A stretch of 64,000 nucleotides of DNA from contig NC_081408.1 of NCBI RefSeq assembly GCF_030272615.1, forward strand, positions 409,200,889 to 409,264,888. Direction: 5' to 3'. The stretch's first letter is position 1, and each line of letters opens with the position of its first letter. Below, one piece after another: positions 1 through 10,676 of this stretch. This DNA is from Cryptomeria japonica (lineage: Eukaryota > Streptophyta > Pinopsida > Cupressales > Cupressaceae). Under the pieces are notes generated by a model. The model searched no databases and was not told where the DNA came from. It was given only the letters and a program-made list of their open reading frames with translations. Both the position numbers and the translations under genes were made by a program.

Positions 1-269
1 CCGCATAACTAGCTTATCTATTGCATCCCATCCCCTCTATGCAATCGTCCTGCCCATCAGGATACATTCTTCCCATGTCTAGCAATCCATCATCTTGCCC
101 ATCGAGATGTATCCTTCCCATGTCTAAGAGTCCATCCAATTCCATGTCCTACTCTTGGCAAGAGATTTCAGTTGGCCATGTGCATTTTGTTTGCATGATT
201 GATCTTTTCTCTTTTATTTTTATCATGTGTCCCAAGACTATGCCTGTTTAGGGCTGCCTTGATCATCCT
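1..269 (+). mobile_element. 3' internal region of an old Gypsy element (Y), left part
   Basis: Non-coding sequence that continues after element F at 10078. Joined across F, it aligns by eye with 46130-46760 in element X: both share the 'ctactcttggcaagag' / 'ctactcttggaaagtg' stretch, the Leu/Phe-rich short frame and the 'gctgcc(t/a)tgatca' stretch. I therefore read it as the region between integrase and the 3' LTR of a relative of X. The short open frame at 21-251 is not supported as a gene. Confidence 0.7.
265..269. repeat. Target-site duplication of F, left copy (ATCCT)
   Basis: ATCCT directly precedes the TG of the 5' LTR and recurs directly after the CA of the 3' LTR. Five bases is the usual duplication size for LTR elements. 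Confidence 0.92.
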
Positions 270-570
270 TGTAGACATCTATAAATGGTCAACGCTTGTG
301 GAGTCATACTTTAACATTTGCGCATTGCCTTATTTTAGGGTTCTTGCATCGCATTAACATTTCTTCTATGTTGCGCACTTGGTTTTTATCATTTGCGAGC
401 ATCGAGTCCTTCTTCTGCATTCCTCATTTTTATCGCTTTCGAATTAGGTCTTGTCAATAGCAATCTTCAGTCATGATTTTGGTCAATCTTATCCTTTCGC
501 ATCATGGTGCATGCTCATTTATCATCATTTTGGACATCATCAATCCTAATCGATGATAGAATTAGGGTTT

Positions 571-800
571 TGTCCTTGTCAATCTCATCATTTTGTGATC
601 GATTCGTCATCGATCCTTGTCCTTGTCAATCTCATCATTTTGTGATCGATTCATCATCGATCCTTGTCCTTGTCAATCTCATCATTTTGTGATCGATTCA
701 TCATCTATCCTTGTCCTTGTCAGCCTTGTCATTTTGCGATCGATTCATCATCGATCCTTGTCTTTTTCAATCATGTCAATTTGGATCGATTAGTCATTGT
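571..800 (+). repeat. 47-bp tandem repeat in the 5' LTR of F
   Basis: Five units start at about 571, 618, 665, 712 and 759, each with TGTCCTTGTC, then TCATTTTG(T/C)GATCGATTC and CATCGATCC. The block lies upstream of the TATA box, where U3 enhancer repeats are expected. Confidence 0.88.
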
Positions 801-1330
801 TCCTCGTCAATTGGCGCCTATCAATTTGATCTCCTTGTCGATCTTGGTCAATTTGTCATTGATTTTTGTCAACCAATCTCAATCATTTATCAACATTGGT
901 CCTTTGTCAATCAGAATCATGATCGAACCTACATTAATTTCTTGTTGTCTTGACCTAATTCCTTGTCCTCTTATTTCTAGGGTTTTATGATTTGTTCATT
1001 TAATCCTTTTCTTCTTCTTTGTGGGTTAAATAAATCTATTTATTTAGTCCTAGGTCTCTTTCAGGAATTAATTAATGGATGAAAACCTATTAATTAATGC
1101 ACCTAATTTCTATTTCTCCTATTTTCTTTAATTTTTCTAATTTTTCCTCTAAATTCATTCCCTCGTTTTCTCCTATGTTTATGCTTCCATTTGTTGCAAT
1201 CATGGAGGCTATTTTCTCTCTTCCCTTTTGTCATGGGAATGGCATTTCAATCTTGTCATAATTTGTCATTCTTGATTTGAATTTCCTTTCAAATCTCTTC
1301 ATGCTAATCTTGTCCTCTCTCCAATTTGTC

Positions 1331-1336
1331 TATAAA
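1331..1336 (+). promoter_or_regulatory. Putative TATA box in the 5' LTR of F
   Basis: TATAAA within 'gtctataaattgga'. The same core with its flanks occurs in the 3' LTR (9749-9754) and in LTRs B and C (14330 and 54494), which supports a conserved Pol II promoter. Confidence 0.6.
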
Positions 1337-1654
1337 TTGGATGATTTTCTTCAATCAATCAATCAACCACGCTTCTAGTATCCTTATGCTACAATTTTCA
1401 TCTTGTCAATCTTGTTTTCTTTCATACTTGCATTTTTCACTTGTAGGTGAGATCCACAAATAAAGTAATTTGAAGGAGAAAGAAGGACAATGGAGGAACA
1501 ATGAAGGAGATACATGCTTTGGTTTGCATTTTATTTTAGTATTTCATCTTCATGCCTTTATTGAATGTTTTTAGGATTTCTTATCATTGCAATCTAGTTT
1601 TTGTGGTTGAGCTAGTTTAATATTCCTTTGATGCATTCCATTTTCCTATCTACA

Positions 1655-1682
1655 TTTTCTGGAGAACCCGACGTGAACTAAC
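1655..1682 (+). other. Putative primer-binding site of F
   Basis: Directly after the LTR comes 'ttttc' and then TGGAGAACCCGACGTGAAC. The TGG start and distance from the LTR fit an 18-nt tRNA 3'-end complement. Element D has a related stretch, TGGTGAACTTGACGG, at the same place. I cannot assign the tRNA. Confidence 0.5.
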
Positions 1683-1761
1683 CCCTTAACCATGTTTTTG
1701 AGTGCTTTTGAGCTGATTTGCAGGTGAAAAACTCAAGAAACAGGGCGACTCAGAGCTTTCT

Positions 1762-1906
1762 GGACACTTCTGCGCCTGTGTTGAGGCATTCTACACCTGT
1801 GTCAAGGCATTCTGCGCTTGTGTTGATGAGATTTGCGCCTGTGTTGATGAGATTTGCGCTTGTGTTGATACATTTTGTGCCTGTGTTGAGACATTATGCG
1901 CCTGTG
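1762..1906 (+). repeat. Short tandem repeat in the F leader
   Basis: About six to seven diverged units of roughly 23-24 bp built on 'gcgcctgtgttga(t/g)g' plus a variable 'agattt', 'cattct' or 'cattat' end. It lies in the untranslated leader. The open frame over it is repeat-driven and not supported as a gene. Confidence 0.75.
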
Positions 1907-3645
1907 TAAGGCCAGAAACAGAGGTAAAATAAGTGTTCTTACTTGCAAATTTGTTTATTTCATTCTGTTTCTTGCATTCTGGTTTTCTTTGGTACTAATT
2001 CTCTGTGCAACACCTTGACATTATGTGTGACGAAGACTAAAAATACAACTACTAATGAATCTTATGCAGGACGCGGTCAAAGACTTTCACTAAAACATCT
2101 TGCTTGCGATTTTTAAAATAGTTGCACATTTCATTTCTTAAAGGTTAATGAACACCATGCATTCTTTGTTTGTTTTTAATTTGATTGCATGTTTTAACCC
2201 TTAGAATTGGGCTTGCCTCCTAATTTGCCTGGCACTTCGCATAGGCATTGGTGAGAGGGAATGACCCTAAGTGGTGACGGGCTAAAGCCAAGCTCTTCCG
2301 AACCACTCTAAATAACTGTGGATGCAACAAAAGTTGTAGACAATGGGTGCTGGAATGGTATTGCGATGATTTATTCGCTGGATAAATACCCACCCGAACG
2401 GATGCCCTTACTAGAATCTCTTGTTTTTAGATGCCAAAATCCTTCTATCTATTGGCTCAAGCATTGTGATACATGCATGCCAAAGACACCTCTCATGTAC
2501 TCCTCAGTTAGAGATAGCAAGTTCTTGGGAAGTGATGCCCCTTGAACTCAAAGCTTGGTATGCCTGAGAAGTGAGTGCACTATAAGGGGGAGCCAGTGCT
2601 ACCAAGCGTCTAGCTATCTAGCTGAGTGTTGTATTTTATGGTTAGAGGATTCAATAGATATTGCCCTTGACAGCCATAGGATTTGGTGTGAATGTGCTTG
2701 ATTGTCTTGAGTCAAAGTCAAACAAATATTTTGTCTTCCATGATTGTCAAAAGTTAAATCAAAAATAAACTTTCAAAAGTGCTCATAATCAACTTGGGTT
2801 TTCAAAATCAACAACCTTGAATTCAAAACAAAATCCAAACAAAAGTCCAAATTTGTCCAAGTATTCATCCAACATTTGAACATGGCTTGTTAAGACATTG
2901 AATATCTTTGTTTCAAAATTCATGTCACTTTAGGCTAGGTTTTGCATAGTCCAACTTAGGTCCTAGGACATATTGTCATCTCCCTTCATTTTAGTCCTTT
3001 TCATTGCAAGCGTCCTCATTTTGCACTTAGGTTCAAAATTATTTCCCTAAGTTTGCATTTCATTGTCATATCGAAGCTAGATTTCCATTTAGGTGACATT
3101 CGTGAATTATCCTTGTCATGCTAAAATTAGGTCTTGCCTAGGCTGCATTTTGCATATTCCAAGTCATTGGTCTTTGCATATCCTTATCATTGTATTGTCA
3201 TCTTGTCTTGGTTTCATCTTGTCATATCATATCCTTAGATCATTTTCATGTCATATCCTAAGTCATTGTCATAATCATTGCCTTCTTGCATTTAGTCTCA
3301 AAAATTTGGTTTGTCAAACTTGAAAAATCAAAACTTTGGATGATACCCTAAGTTGTTGTTAGGGAGTCTTGACCTTGTCTAAAATTTGTCCTTTCATTAA
3401 TATCATTTTTGTCAAACCTAGCTTAGTATCCAAGCATATAGGTGAGACATTGTCAATTTGTCCTATTGTCATTTGGTCCTTTGTCCTTTAAGGTCTTGGC
3501 TTCATTTCAACTTCCCAAGGTTGTGTCTTTAGCTTTGTGTTTCAAAAGTTTGTCCAAATCTTGAAAAACAACAAAAAACATTAAGTTGCATTGTCATCCT
3601 TTTAGGTTGCATTTGTCAATCCCATTAGTTGCATTGCATAGTGAC
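1907..3645 (+). mobile_element. Untranslated leader of F
   Basis: No gene is supported here. The stretch around 2560-2640 ('gggggagccagtgctac') resembles 16241-16262 in the X leader ('gggggagccaatgctac'), another link between F and the Tat-like family. From about 2700 the sequence is rich in tttg, ttgtca and ttcaaa words but shows no long frame. Confidence 0.6.
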
Positions 3646-6276
3646 ATGTTTGTTGAAATGAGGTCTCAACCTTCTTACGAAGCCATGTCATCACAATTGA
3701 GAAATCAATCATGTCAATCCAATCTCTACATGTCTCAGAACTTGGATCAAACTTATCATGATGATGTAAATGTCCAAATACAAAAACTAGAGGAGAAACT
3801 AGCTCAAGAAAAGGAGATTTTGGAACAAAAAGTGAAAAACATTGAGAAGAATAGATCACAAATGTCCAAAACATTTAAAAAATTTCAAGGTCCAAACCCA
3901 AAATTTGAGCCAATTGATGTAAAATATCTTATCGAATGATCAGACATACCAGCTCTCATCTCTCAAATAGAGATGATGAAACAATTTCAAAAAACAAGCA
4001 CAAATTTCAATCAAGTCCCAAATCAAAATTCATTTGGTCAAATTTCATTCAATCAAATCTCGAATCAACAACATATCCAACAAACACAACCAATGGTCCA
4101 ATTTCAACAATATGTCCAACCGACTGTCAAGTATCAACAACAAACTCAATGGACAACTCAGTATCAACAACTACAATCACAAATTCAAAAACAAAACTTG
4201 CAACATGCACCAAGCCAAATTTTGAACATGTCAAACCAATTTGATCAAGATCTAGTTCGAAATCAAAACATGACATCAGACCAGAACCAACTCCTTTCCA
4301 AACAAGTTCAAATTCTAGATACAACTATGTCAAAACCTCGAAAGAAAGGTGGCTTTATTGCAAGGATCTTAAGGAAACTACCAAGTGAGTTCTTTGAGGA
4401 AGATCAAGATAATACAATTATGTCTAGCAATGCCTCATCCCCCCGCAAACAAATTGAATCTCCAGTGGCATCTATCCCTACACCTTTAGAAGTTTCACAA
4501 GAACCTTCCATATTGTCCTCATCAAACAATACACCCAAGGATGAAATTATCCAAGGGCTATCCATAATTGATTGCCAAGATAATCCAATTCATGATGCAC
4601 ATCCTTGTTATGTTTCAGAAATACTAGACCCAATGCAACCATGCACTTTATTGTCATTACCTGTTTTAGAGGACCCCATTCGAAGTCCCTCTTCCTCATG
4701 TTCAAGCATTTATTCCTTGCCAGAATCCATCACAAATGTTCAAAGTGTATTTCCTTCATGCCAAAACATTGATTCCTTGTCAGAATCCCCCATGCATATC
4801 CAAAGTCCAACCCCATGTCAAGAGGATAATTTAGAGCATGAAGAAACATGTCTTGAAATAGATGAAGATCAAGATCTTGAAACCTTATCATCCCATCCAA
4901 TTGTTGACCAGGACCCCATGTTCCCAGACACTCACGATGATTCCCCTATTCCTGTCAATTCTATCCAAGAACACAATGTCCTTTCAAATCCCATTGACAT
5001 TCCACTTCCTAAGAAAGATCAAGATATCCCTTCCATCCTTTCCGATGATCCCATTAAAAGTCAAGAGAAAAGCACCTTTAAAGAGGATGCCAATGATCTT
5101 CCTCCTTGTCAAGATCAAATTATTCCTTTAAATCCTCCACAAGATCCTTTTGTTCCTCCATCTCCTTGTCTTAATCCTCCATATACACTCCAAGATCACA
5201 TTTCTTTTGATGATCCCATTATTTCTCCCATTCCATCTCTTGAAGAGCCTATCATTGAACCATGTCCACTACACAATCCTAGTCCCCCTCATGATCCTAA
5301 TTCCCCTCATGATTCTAACATGTCAGTGCAAGATGTTCATGAACCCTCGACATACACAATGGGTTCTTCCTCTTTGGCCCAATCTGATCCACTCCATGAT
5401 CTCATTATTTCTCTCATATCATATCCACCTCATAATGGACTCGCGTCTTCTTCCCAAAGAAAATAGTATCCTACAAGTCAAGATATTCATAAAGGCAAAG
5501 GAGTAGACCTTCATGAGAAAGAACCCCTCGATATCAAAGAAGATCTTAAGGGTCATGTCTACACAACTCACTCTCAAGACGTTGGTATCCCTCCATCAAA
5601 ATCAAAACATACGCCTTCCCCATCATACTTTCCATCCATCTTAGGTCCTTATATTCCTTCGTCCTCTATGCAAGGTCAACAAAGGCACAGATCCTTGAGT
5701 AAATTTCATCCATCCAAAAGAACTCCATTCCATTCATATCCATCCATGCATTCCTTTCCCCCTCCAAGCAATTTGGATGCCAAGCATAAAAGTCACAAGT
5801 CTATAATTCCACATGTATTCAAGGATCAACATGTCCAATATAATCGACATGTCAAAACAAAGAACAATATGATCTATAAAGAAAAAAATATATCCAAAAG
5901 GCCACAAAGGCCCACTGAGCAAAATAAAGCAAAGTCAAAATATATATGGGTTCCTAAATCCATTGTGCAAGCAATGCACTCCAAGGAACCACAAAAGCAT
6001 GAAAAATCAAAAACCATGTGGATCCCTAAGCAACTCCTTGAAGCACAAAAGCCTAAAGAAACATCCAACTTGGCATCCAAAATTGCTATTTCTCCATCCA
6101 AATCTCACAATCTGAGATCCATTTTTCCTCCATCAATCCACCACCCATCAAGGTGTGTGCCAATGTTGATCTTGCCTTCATTTCCATCCAGTGAATCCCA
6201 ATTCTTCCAATACCCTATCCATTATCCAATGCATATTTTCCATCCTTCCATCCCTCTGGTCCAATGCTTTGCATAA
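3646..6276 (+). pseudogene. Long F reading frame, about 875 codons, two in-frame stops
   Basis: A single frame runs from an ATG at 3646 or 3658 to 6276. It is broken only by TGA at 3937-3939 and TAG at 5464-5466; between and beyond the stops the same frame stays open. Regions in order: a Lys/Glu-rich coiled-coil-like segment (about 3775-3860), a Gln/Asn-rich tract (about 3975-4230), a long Ser/Pro/Asp-rich tract (about 4400-5460), and a basic C-terminal part with two related motifs, SKYIWVPKSIVQA and KTMWIPKQLLEAQ (about 5935-6050). I recognise no domain. It is not a normal gag: no capsid homology and no CCHC knuckle are visible. Its place between leader and 3' region matches gag-pol of an autonomous element. 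It could be a gag-like or accessory protein of a non-autonomous family. I infer that it was coding until fairly recently because so few breaks exist. Confidence 0.7.
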
Positions 6277-7338
6277 ATTCTTGTCTTAATTTCATCTCTT
6301 TTTCGATGTCCGTATCCTACCAACATCTTTGAGCATACTTTTAAAGGTCATGGTCCATTTTTTTCAAGGCTACTATCCAAAAAAAAAAAAAGACGCTTGA
6401 GTCCTTCTTCCATCCCCTATCATGTGTCCATCTTCTATTGAAAAAGTCAAAATGCAAAAAAAAAAAAAGTGAGAAAAAAAGAAAAAGAAAAAAAAAAGTA
6501 AAGCAAAAATAATTCGTCCACTGGTGAAAACCTGGCAAACAGGCACCTTGGGCAAGTACCGTGATGAAAACCTAGCAAATAGGCATCATGCGTAATCTAT
6601 GAACTTCTTGCATATCGTACTTGGGGACATGTTTTATCTTATCATATCCTTTTGTCCTATTACCCTTCATTATCTTGTCATATCCTATTACCCTTCATTA
6701 TCTAGTCATATCCTATTACCCTTCATTATCCTGTCATATCCTATTACACTTCATTATCCTATCATGTCCTATTACCCTTCATATCCTATTGTCCCTCGTG
6801 CACATATCCCCTTTTCCACATTTGATCTTGACAAGGCTGAGGATATTCATGAGCATCATGCATCTTGTTTGCAGCTTTTAGTCTATCATAGCTTTTGGTC
6901 TTTATCCATTTGCTTATTACAACCTTTCATCCATATTCCCTATCTTATTGCAAATTTCTGCTACTATCCCTTAGCTTACCCCGACCTTCAGTCCATGTCC
7001 CTTATCCATTCTTGGTCTTGCTTATCCTATCCATACCTTATCACTATCCATACACTCTTTTTCATTCCTTGATCTTGATCTGACATAAGGACGCAAAATT
7101 TAAACATGGATTCAAAAACCCCTTGACATGTCCCTCATGCCATCTTACTGCTTTACATTGTCATATCCAGTCTCTTGTCCCATCACGCAATAGCCCTTGA
7201 AAATTGCATCTGTATTGTCTCCATGATAAAAGGCCTTTGTCTTCCCTCTATCCACCAACATTTTAGAAAGCCTATTTATTCACCTGTCATATTCCTTGCC
7301 TTGCTAGACACTGGGGGCAAAATCATAAAAATTGAAAA
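6277..7338 (+). mobile_element. F 3' internal non-coding region, first part
   Basis: Poly-purine stretches (6381-6392, 6459-6499) are followed by two 'gtgaaaacct-ggca' boxes (about 6523 and 6563). The same order of A-rich sequence then boxes occurs after integrase in X (45600-45745). The rest is C/T-rich with no supported gene. Confidence 0.6.
6656..6795 (+). repeat. 28-bp tandem repeat in F
   Basis: Five units start with CCTATTAC at 6656, 6684, 6712, 6740 and 6768. Spacing is exactly 28 bp, and the unit continues CCTTCATTATC-TGTCATAT. Confidence 0.88.
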
Positions 7339-7620
7339 ATGTCCTGAAATAATCCTAAAAACATTCATATAATGTCCTGAAAAAATCCTTTAAAATCATA
7401 CAATGTCCTGAAAAAATCCCTAAAAATCAAATAATGTCCTGAAAAAATCCCTAAAAATCATATAATGTCCTGAAAAAATCCCTAAAAATCATATAATGTC
7501 CTAAAAAAATCCCTAAAAATCAAATAATGTCCTGAAAAAAATCCCTAAAAATCAAATAATGTCCTGAAAAAATCCCTAAAAAGTCAAATAAAGTCCTGAA
7601 AAACGAACAAAAAAAAAAAA
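7339..7620 (+). repeat. 31-bp tandem repeat in F
   Basis: Nine units start AATGTCC (last AAAGTCC) at 7339, 7371, 7402, 7433, 7464, 7495, 7526, 7558 and 7590. The core is AATGTCCTGAAAAAATCCC followed by TAAAAATCA. Confidence 0.92.
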
Positions 7621-8663
7621 AAAAACTCGAAATTCCTACAAAGTGAAAAACATCAAAATCAAAAAACAATTTCTTTGGCATTTTTGCATTTTTGTCAATA
7701 AATGGTCCCCTTTGTGCATAGACAGATCGCTGAGCATACATCCAACGACAATCTATCAAACATTGTGCTTTAATGAAATCATGCATTAACATATAAACTG
7801 TTCGACCAAGCAAGCATTCAACCTGATCACAGTTGTCACATCAATCCAAATAGCATCAACATTGCCATTGGTCTTTGTCAACATTATCATGGGTCTTATA
7901 CAGGTTGTGGTATACTTGAAACTAGACTGTGTCCTGTCTTCGACGAGGTACCACATTCCCTGAAACCAGACAGCATGATCATTCTTGTTTTCCAATTTCG
8001 ACAATGACGATCAGACTATTTGTTTGATTTGGTTGAATTTGTGTGTCTTATCTTTTTATTGATTTATCTTTGGCTTCGATCATGTTCCTATGTTGCTCGA
8101 TGATGTCACTGACTGATTTAGAGTGATTGGGATGGTTCATGGTCCCTTTCCTTTTTTGTTGTGTTTACTATTTATGGAATGTTTGTACAAACTGGGGCAA
8201 CTATATCATTGGGTGTCTATGATAAGTAAATTCTCTTTGTGAATGCCGCACATACCTTGACCCTTGATGTATGCACCCTAGGATGCTTCACTCATTCCTT
8301 GTGTGCGATGTGTCTGTCTTTTGCAAAAGGGGTTGCGTTCCAGATCTGGTCTTCAATGCATTGATGCTCGGCATCCGCTTTGCTACAATAAATAAAGGTT
8401 CTCACCTACTTATGTGCATTTGTGAAAGCAAGTTTTCCTTCATCTCTAGCTGTCCTCTGTCTAATTTCTTCTTACTAACATTTCTTCCGTCAGTCTTGGC
8501 AGTCCGTTCAAACCTATCGTCTTTTGTCATTCTTATCGATCACTTGGCCTCTTTTCTGGATTTTTCTGGCCAATTCCTTGAGGGAGCATGCATATGTTAT
8601 TGTTATTGTCTTGGGCATTTTCATTATTGTTCTTTGAAACAATGCTTAGAATCGCATTGTCTC
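7621..8663 (+). mobile_element. F 3' internal non-coding region, last part
   Basis: No supported gene. Near its end, 'cttgagggagcat' (8576-8588) resembles the GGGGGCAT box found upstream of the polypurine tract in Y, X and the truncated unit before LTR B. Confidence 0.5.
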
Positions 8664-8677
8664 AAAGAGGGGCAAAA
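8664..8677 (+). other. Polypurine tract of F
   Basis: AAAGAGGGGCAAAA lies directly before the TG of the 3' LTR. It is the expected primer for plus-strand synthesis. Confidence 0.85.
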
Positions 8678-10072
8678 TGTAGACGTCTAAAAATGGTCAA
8701 CGCTTGTGGAGTCATACTTTAACATTTGCGCATTGCCTTATTTTAGGGTTCTTGTGTCGCATTAACATTTCTTCTATGTTGTGCACTTGGTCTTTATCAT
8801 TTGTGAGCATTGAGTCCTTCTTCTGCATTCCTCATTTTTATCGCTTTCGAATTAGGTCTTGTCGATAGCAATCTTCAGTCATGATTTTGGTCGATCTTAT
8901 CCTGTCGCATCATGGTGCATTCTCATTTATCATCATTTTGGACATTGTCAATCCTAATCGATGATAGAATTAGGGTTTTGTCCTTGTCAATCTCATCATT
9001 TTATGATCGATTTGTCATCGATCCTTGTCCTTGTCAATCTCGTCATTTTGTGATCGATTCATCATCGATCCTTGTCCTTGTCAATCTCATCATTTTGCGA
9101 TCAATTCATCATCGATCCTTGTCATTGTCAGCACTGTCATTTTGCGATCGATTCGTCATCGATCCTTGTCTTTTTCAATCATGTCAATTTGGATCGATTA
9201 GTCATTGTTCCTCGTCAATTGGTGCCTATCAATTTGATCTCCTTGTCAATCTTGGTCAATTTGTCACTGATTTTTTTCAACCAATCTCAATCATTTATCA
9301 ACATTGGTCCTTTGTCAATCGGAATCATGATCAAACCTACATTAATTTCTTGTTGTCTTGACCTAATTCCTTGTCCTCTTATTTCTAGGGTTTTATGATT
9401 TGTTCATTTAATCCTTTTCTTCTTCTTTGTGGGTTAAATAAATCTATTTATTTAGTCCTAGGTCTCTTTCAGGAATTAATTAATGGATGAAAACCTATTA
9501 ATTAATGCACCTAATTTCTATTTCTCCTATTTTCTTTAATTTTTCTAATTTTTCCTCTAAATTCATTCCCTCATTTTCTCCTATGTTTATGCTTCCATTT
9601 GTTGCAATCATGGAGGCTATTTTCTCTCTTCCCTTTTGTCATGGGAATGGCATTTCAATCTTGTCATAATTTGTCATAATTTGTCATTCTTGATTTGAAT
9701 TTCTTTTCAAATCTCTTCATCCTAATCTTGTCCTTTCTCCAATTTGTCTATAAATTGGATGATTTTCTTCAATCAATCAATCAAGCACGCTTCTAGTATC
9801 CTTATGCTACAATTTTCATCTTGTCAATCTTGCTTGCTTTCATACTTGCATTTTGTACTTGTAGGTGAGATCCACAAAGAAAGTAATTTGAAGGAGAAAG
9901 AAGGACAATGGAGGAACAATGAAGGAGATACATGCTTTGGTTTGCATTTTATTTTAGTATTTCATCTTCATGCCTTTATTGAATGTTTTTAGGATTTCTT
10001 ATCATTGCAATCTAGTTTTAGTGGTTGAGCTAGTTTAATATTGCTTTGATGCATTCCATTTTCCTATCTACA
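8678..10072 (+). repeat. 3' LTR of F
   Basis: A 1395-bp direct repeat of 270-1654, again with five 47-bp units (about 8978-9206) and a TATA box (9749-9754). It has an extra 'aatttgtcat' unit near 9670. It starts TGTAGACGTC and ends CTACA. Confidence 0.93.
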
Positions 10073-10077
10073 ATCCT
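10073..10077. repeat. Target-site duplication of F, right copy (ATCCT)
   Basis: An exact match to 265-269. The related uninterrupted sequence near 46375-46400 confirms where F entered. Confidence 0.92.
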
Positions 10078-10662
10078 ATATCTTGGTATGTATTAGTTGG
10101 TGTAGAATGGGGCATAGTTTTTGTGGTATTATGTGTTTGATGGTTTCTATTTTATGATCCAATAGTCTTTCATCTACACCATCATCGGTGTTTGTGAACC
10201 TATGTGAATTGAGATAACCTATTTCTTGTGAGTCTAGTCCACACATTGGATATTCACAACATCCTGACTTCTATAGTTGGTGGTGTAGATAGTCAATTAC
10301 AAAATAAAAACTAGGTTTGCTCTCCACATCTATACAACAAGAAATCTCATCCACTTACTTCATTTCATTCATTCATCTCATTTCATCCATTTATCTTGGA
10401 GACTCAAATTCATTCATTCCCCCTTCATCATCCTTATACTTTTAACATCCTTTCATCCTCAATCTTCTAGTCCTCTAATCCATTTTGAGAGCACACCCAT
10501 GTTCTTGGAACTCGCATGTCCACTCAAGGGGGCATACCACTACCTCCTCGTCATTCTTCCTCATCTCACCTATGATTGGGGCATCATGCTTCTAGTCCTT
10601 ATCCTTTCCATCCACTATGTTTTATTCTTCTTTGATTCAACATCACTTCATGAAGCTATATC
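10078..10662 (+). mobile_element. 3' internal region of Y, right part
   Basis: Continues 1-269. It matches 46385-46760 by eye ('atatc(t/c)tggtatgt(a/c)tt', the 'gtgtttgatg' stretch, 'tatcttggagact'). It carries 'caagggggcat' at 10525-10535. The small frame at 10499-10681 runs into the LTR and is not supported. Confidence 0.65.
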
Positions 10663-10676
10663 AAATAGAGGCAAAA
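10663..10676 (+). other. Polypurine tract before LTR A
   Basis: AAATAGAGGCAAAA sits directly before the TGTAGACGTC that opens LTR A. It marks LTR A as the 3' LTR of Y. Confidence 0.7.

Larger units (their letters stand above)
270..1654 (+). repeat. 5' LTR of F
   Basis: A 1385-bp direct repeat of 8678-10072, starting TGTAGACATC and ending CTATCTACA. By eye the two LTRs differ at roughly 3-5% of positions in the part compared, mostly C/T and G/A transitions, so the insertion is not recent. It contains a 47-bp tandem repeat block and a TATA box at 1331-1336. Confidence 0.93.
270..10072 (+). mobile_element. Element F: complete LTR retrotransposon without pol
   Basis: Two near-identical direct repeats (270-1654 and 8678-10072), each starting TGTAGAC and ending CTACA, bound an internal region of about 7 kb. 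The element is flanked by the 5-bp target duplication ATCCT at 265-269 and 10073-10077. A primer-site-like stretch follows the 5' LTR and a polypurine tract precedes the 3' LTR. No protease, RT, RNase H or integrase motif is visible in any frame; the only long frame is 3646-6276. F is therefore a non-autonomous element. Its 3' internal part shares motifs with the post-integrase part of X (the 'gtgaaaacct...ggca' boxes at about 6523-6590 and 45680-45740), so it is probably mobilised by the Tat-like family represented by X. Confidence 0.93.

Noticed and set aside
21-251. A 76-codon frame at the left edge, Ser/Pro/Cys-rich
   Set aside because: It lies in the 3' internal region of Y and is not kept in the homologous part of X (46130-46366).
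504-990. Overlapping frames with repeated SxSSFCDRFxIDP words
   Set aside because: They are translations of the 47-bp LTR repeat; the 3' LTR gives similar frames (8912-9398).
6341-6555. Phe-rich minus-strand frames that look like membrane segments
   Set aside because: Caused by A-rich/T-rich runs; no start context or homologue.
7339-7620. Regular repeats that could suggest a CRISPR array
   Set aside because: Units are directly adjacent with no unique spacers, and the setting is a plant retrotransposon.
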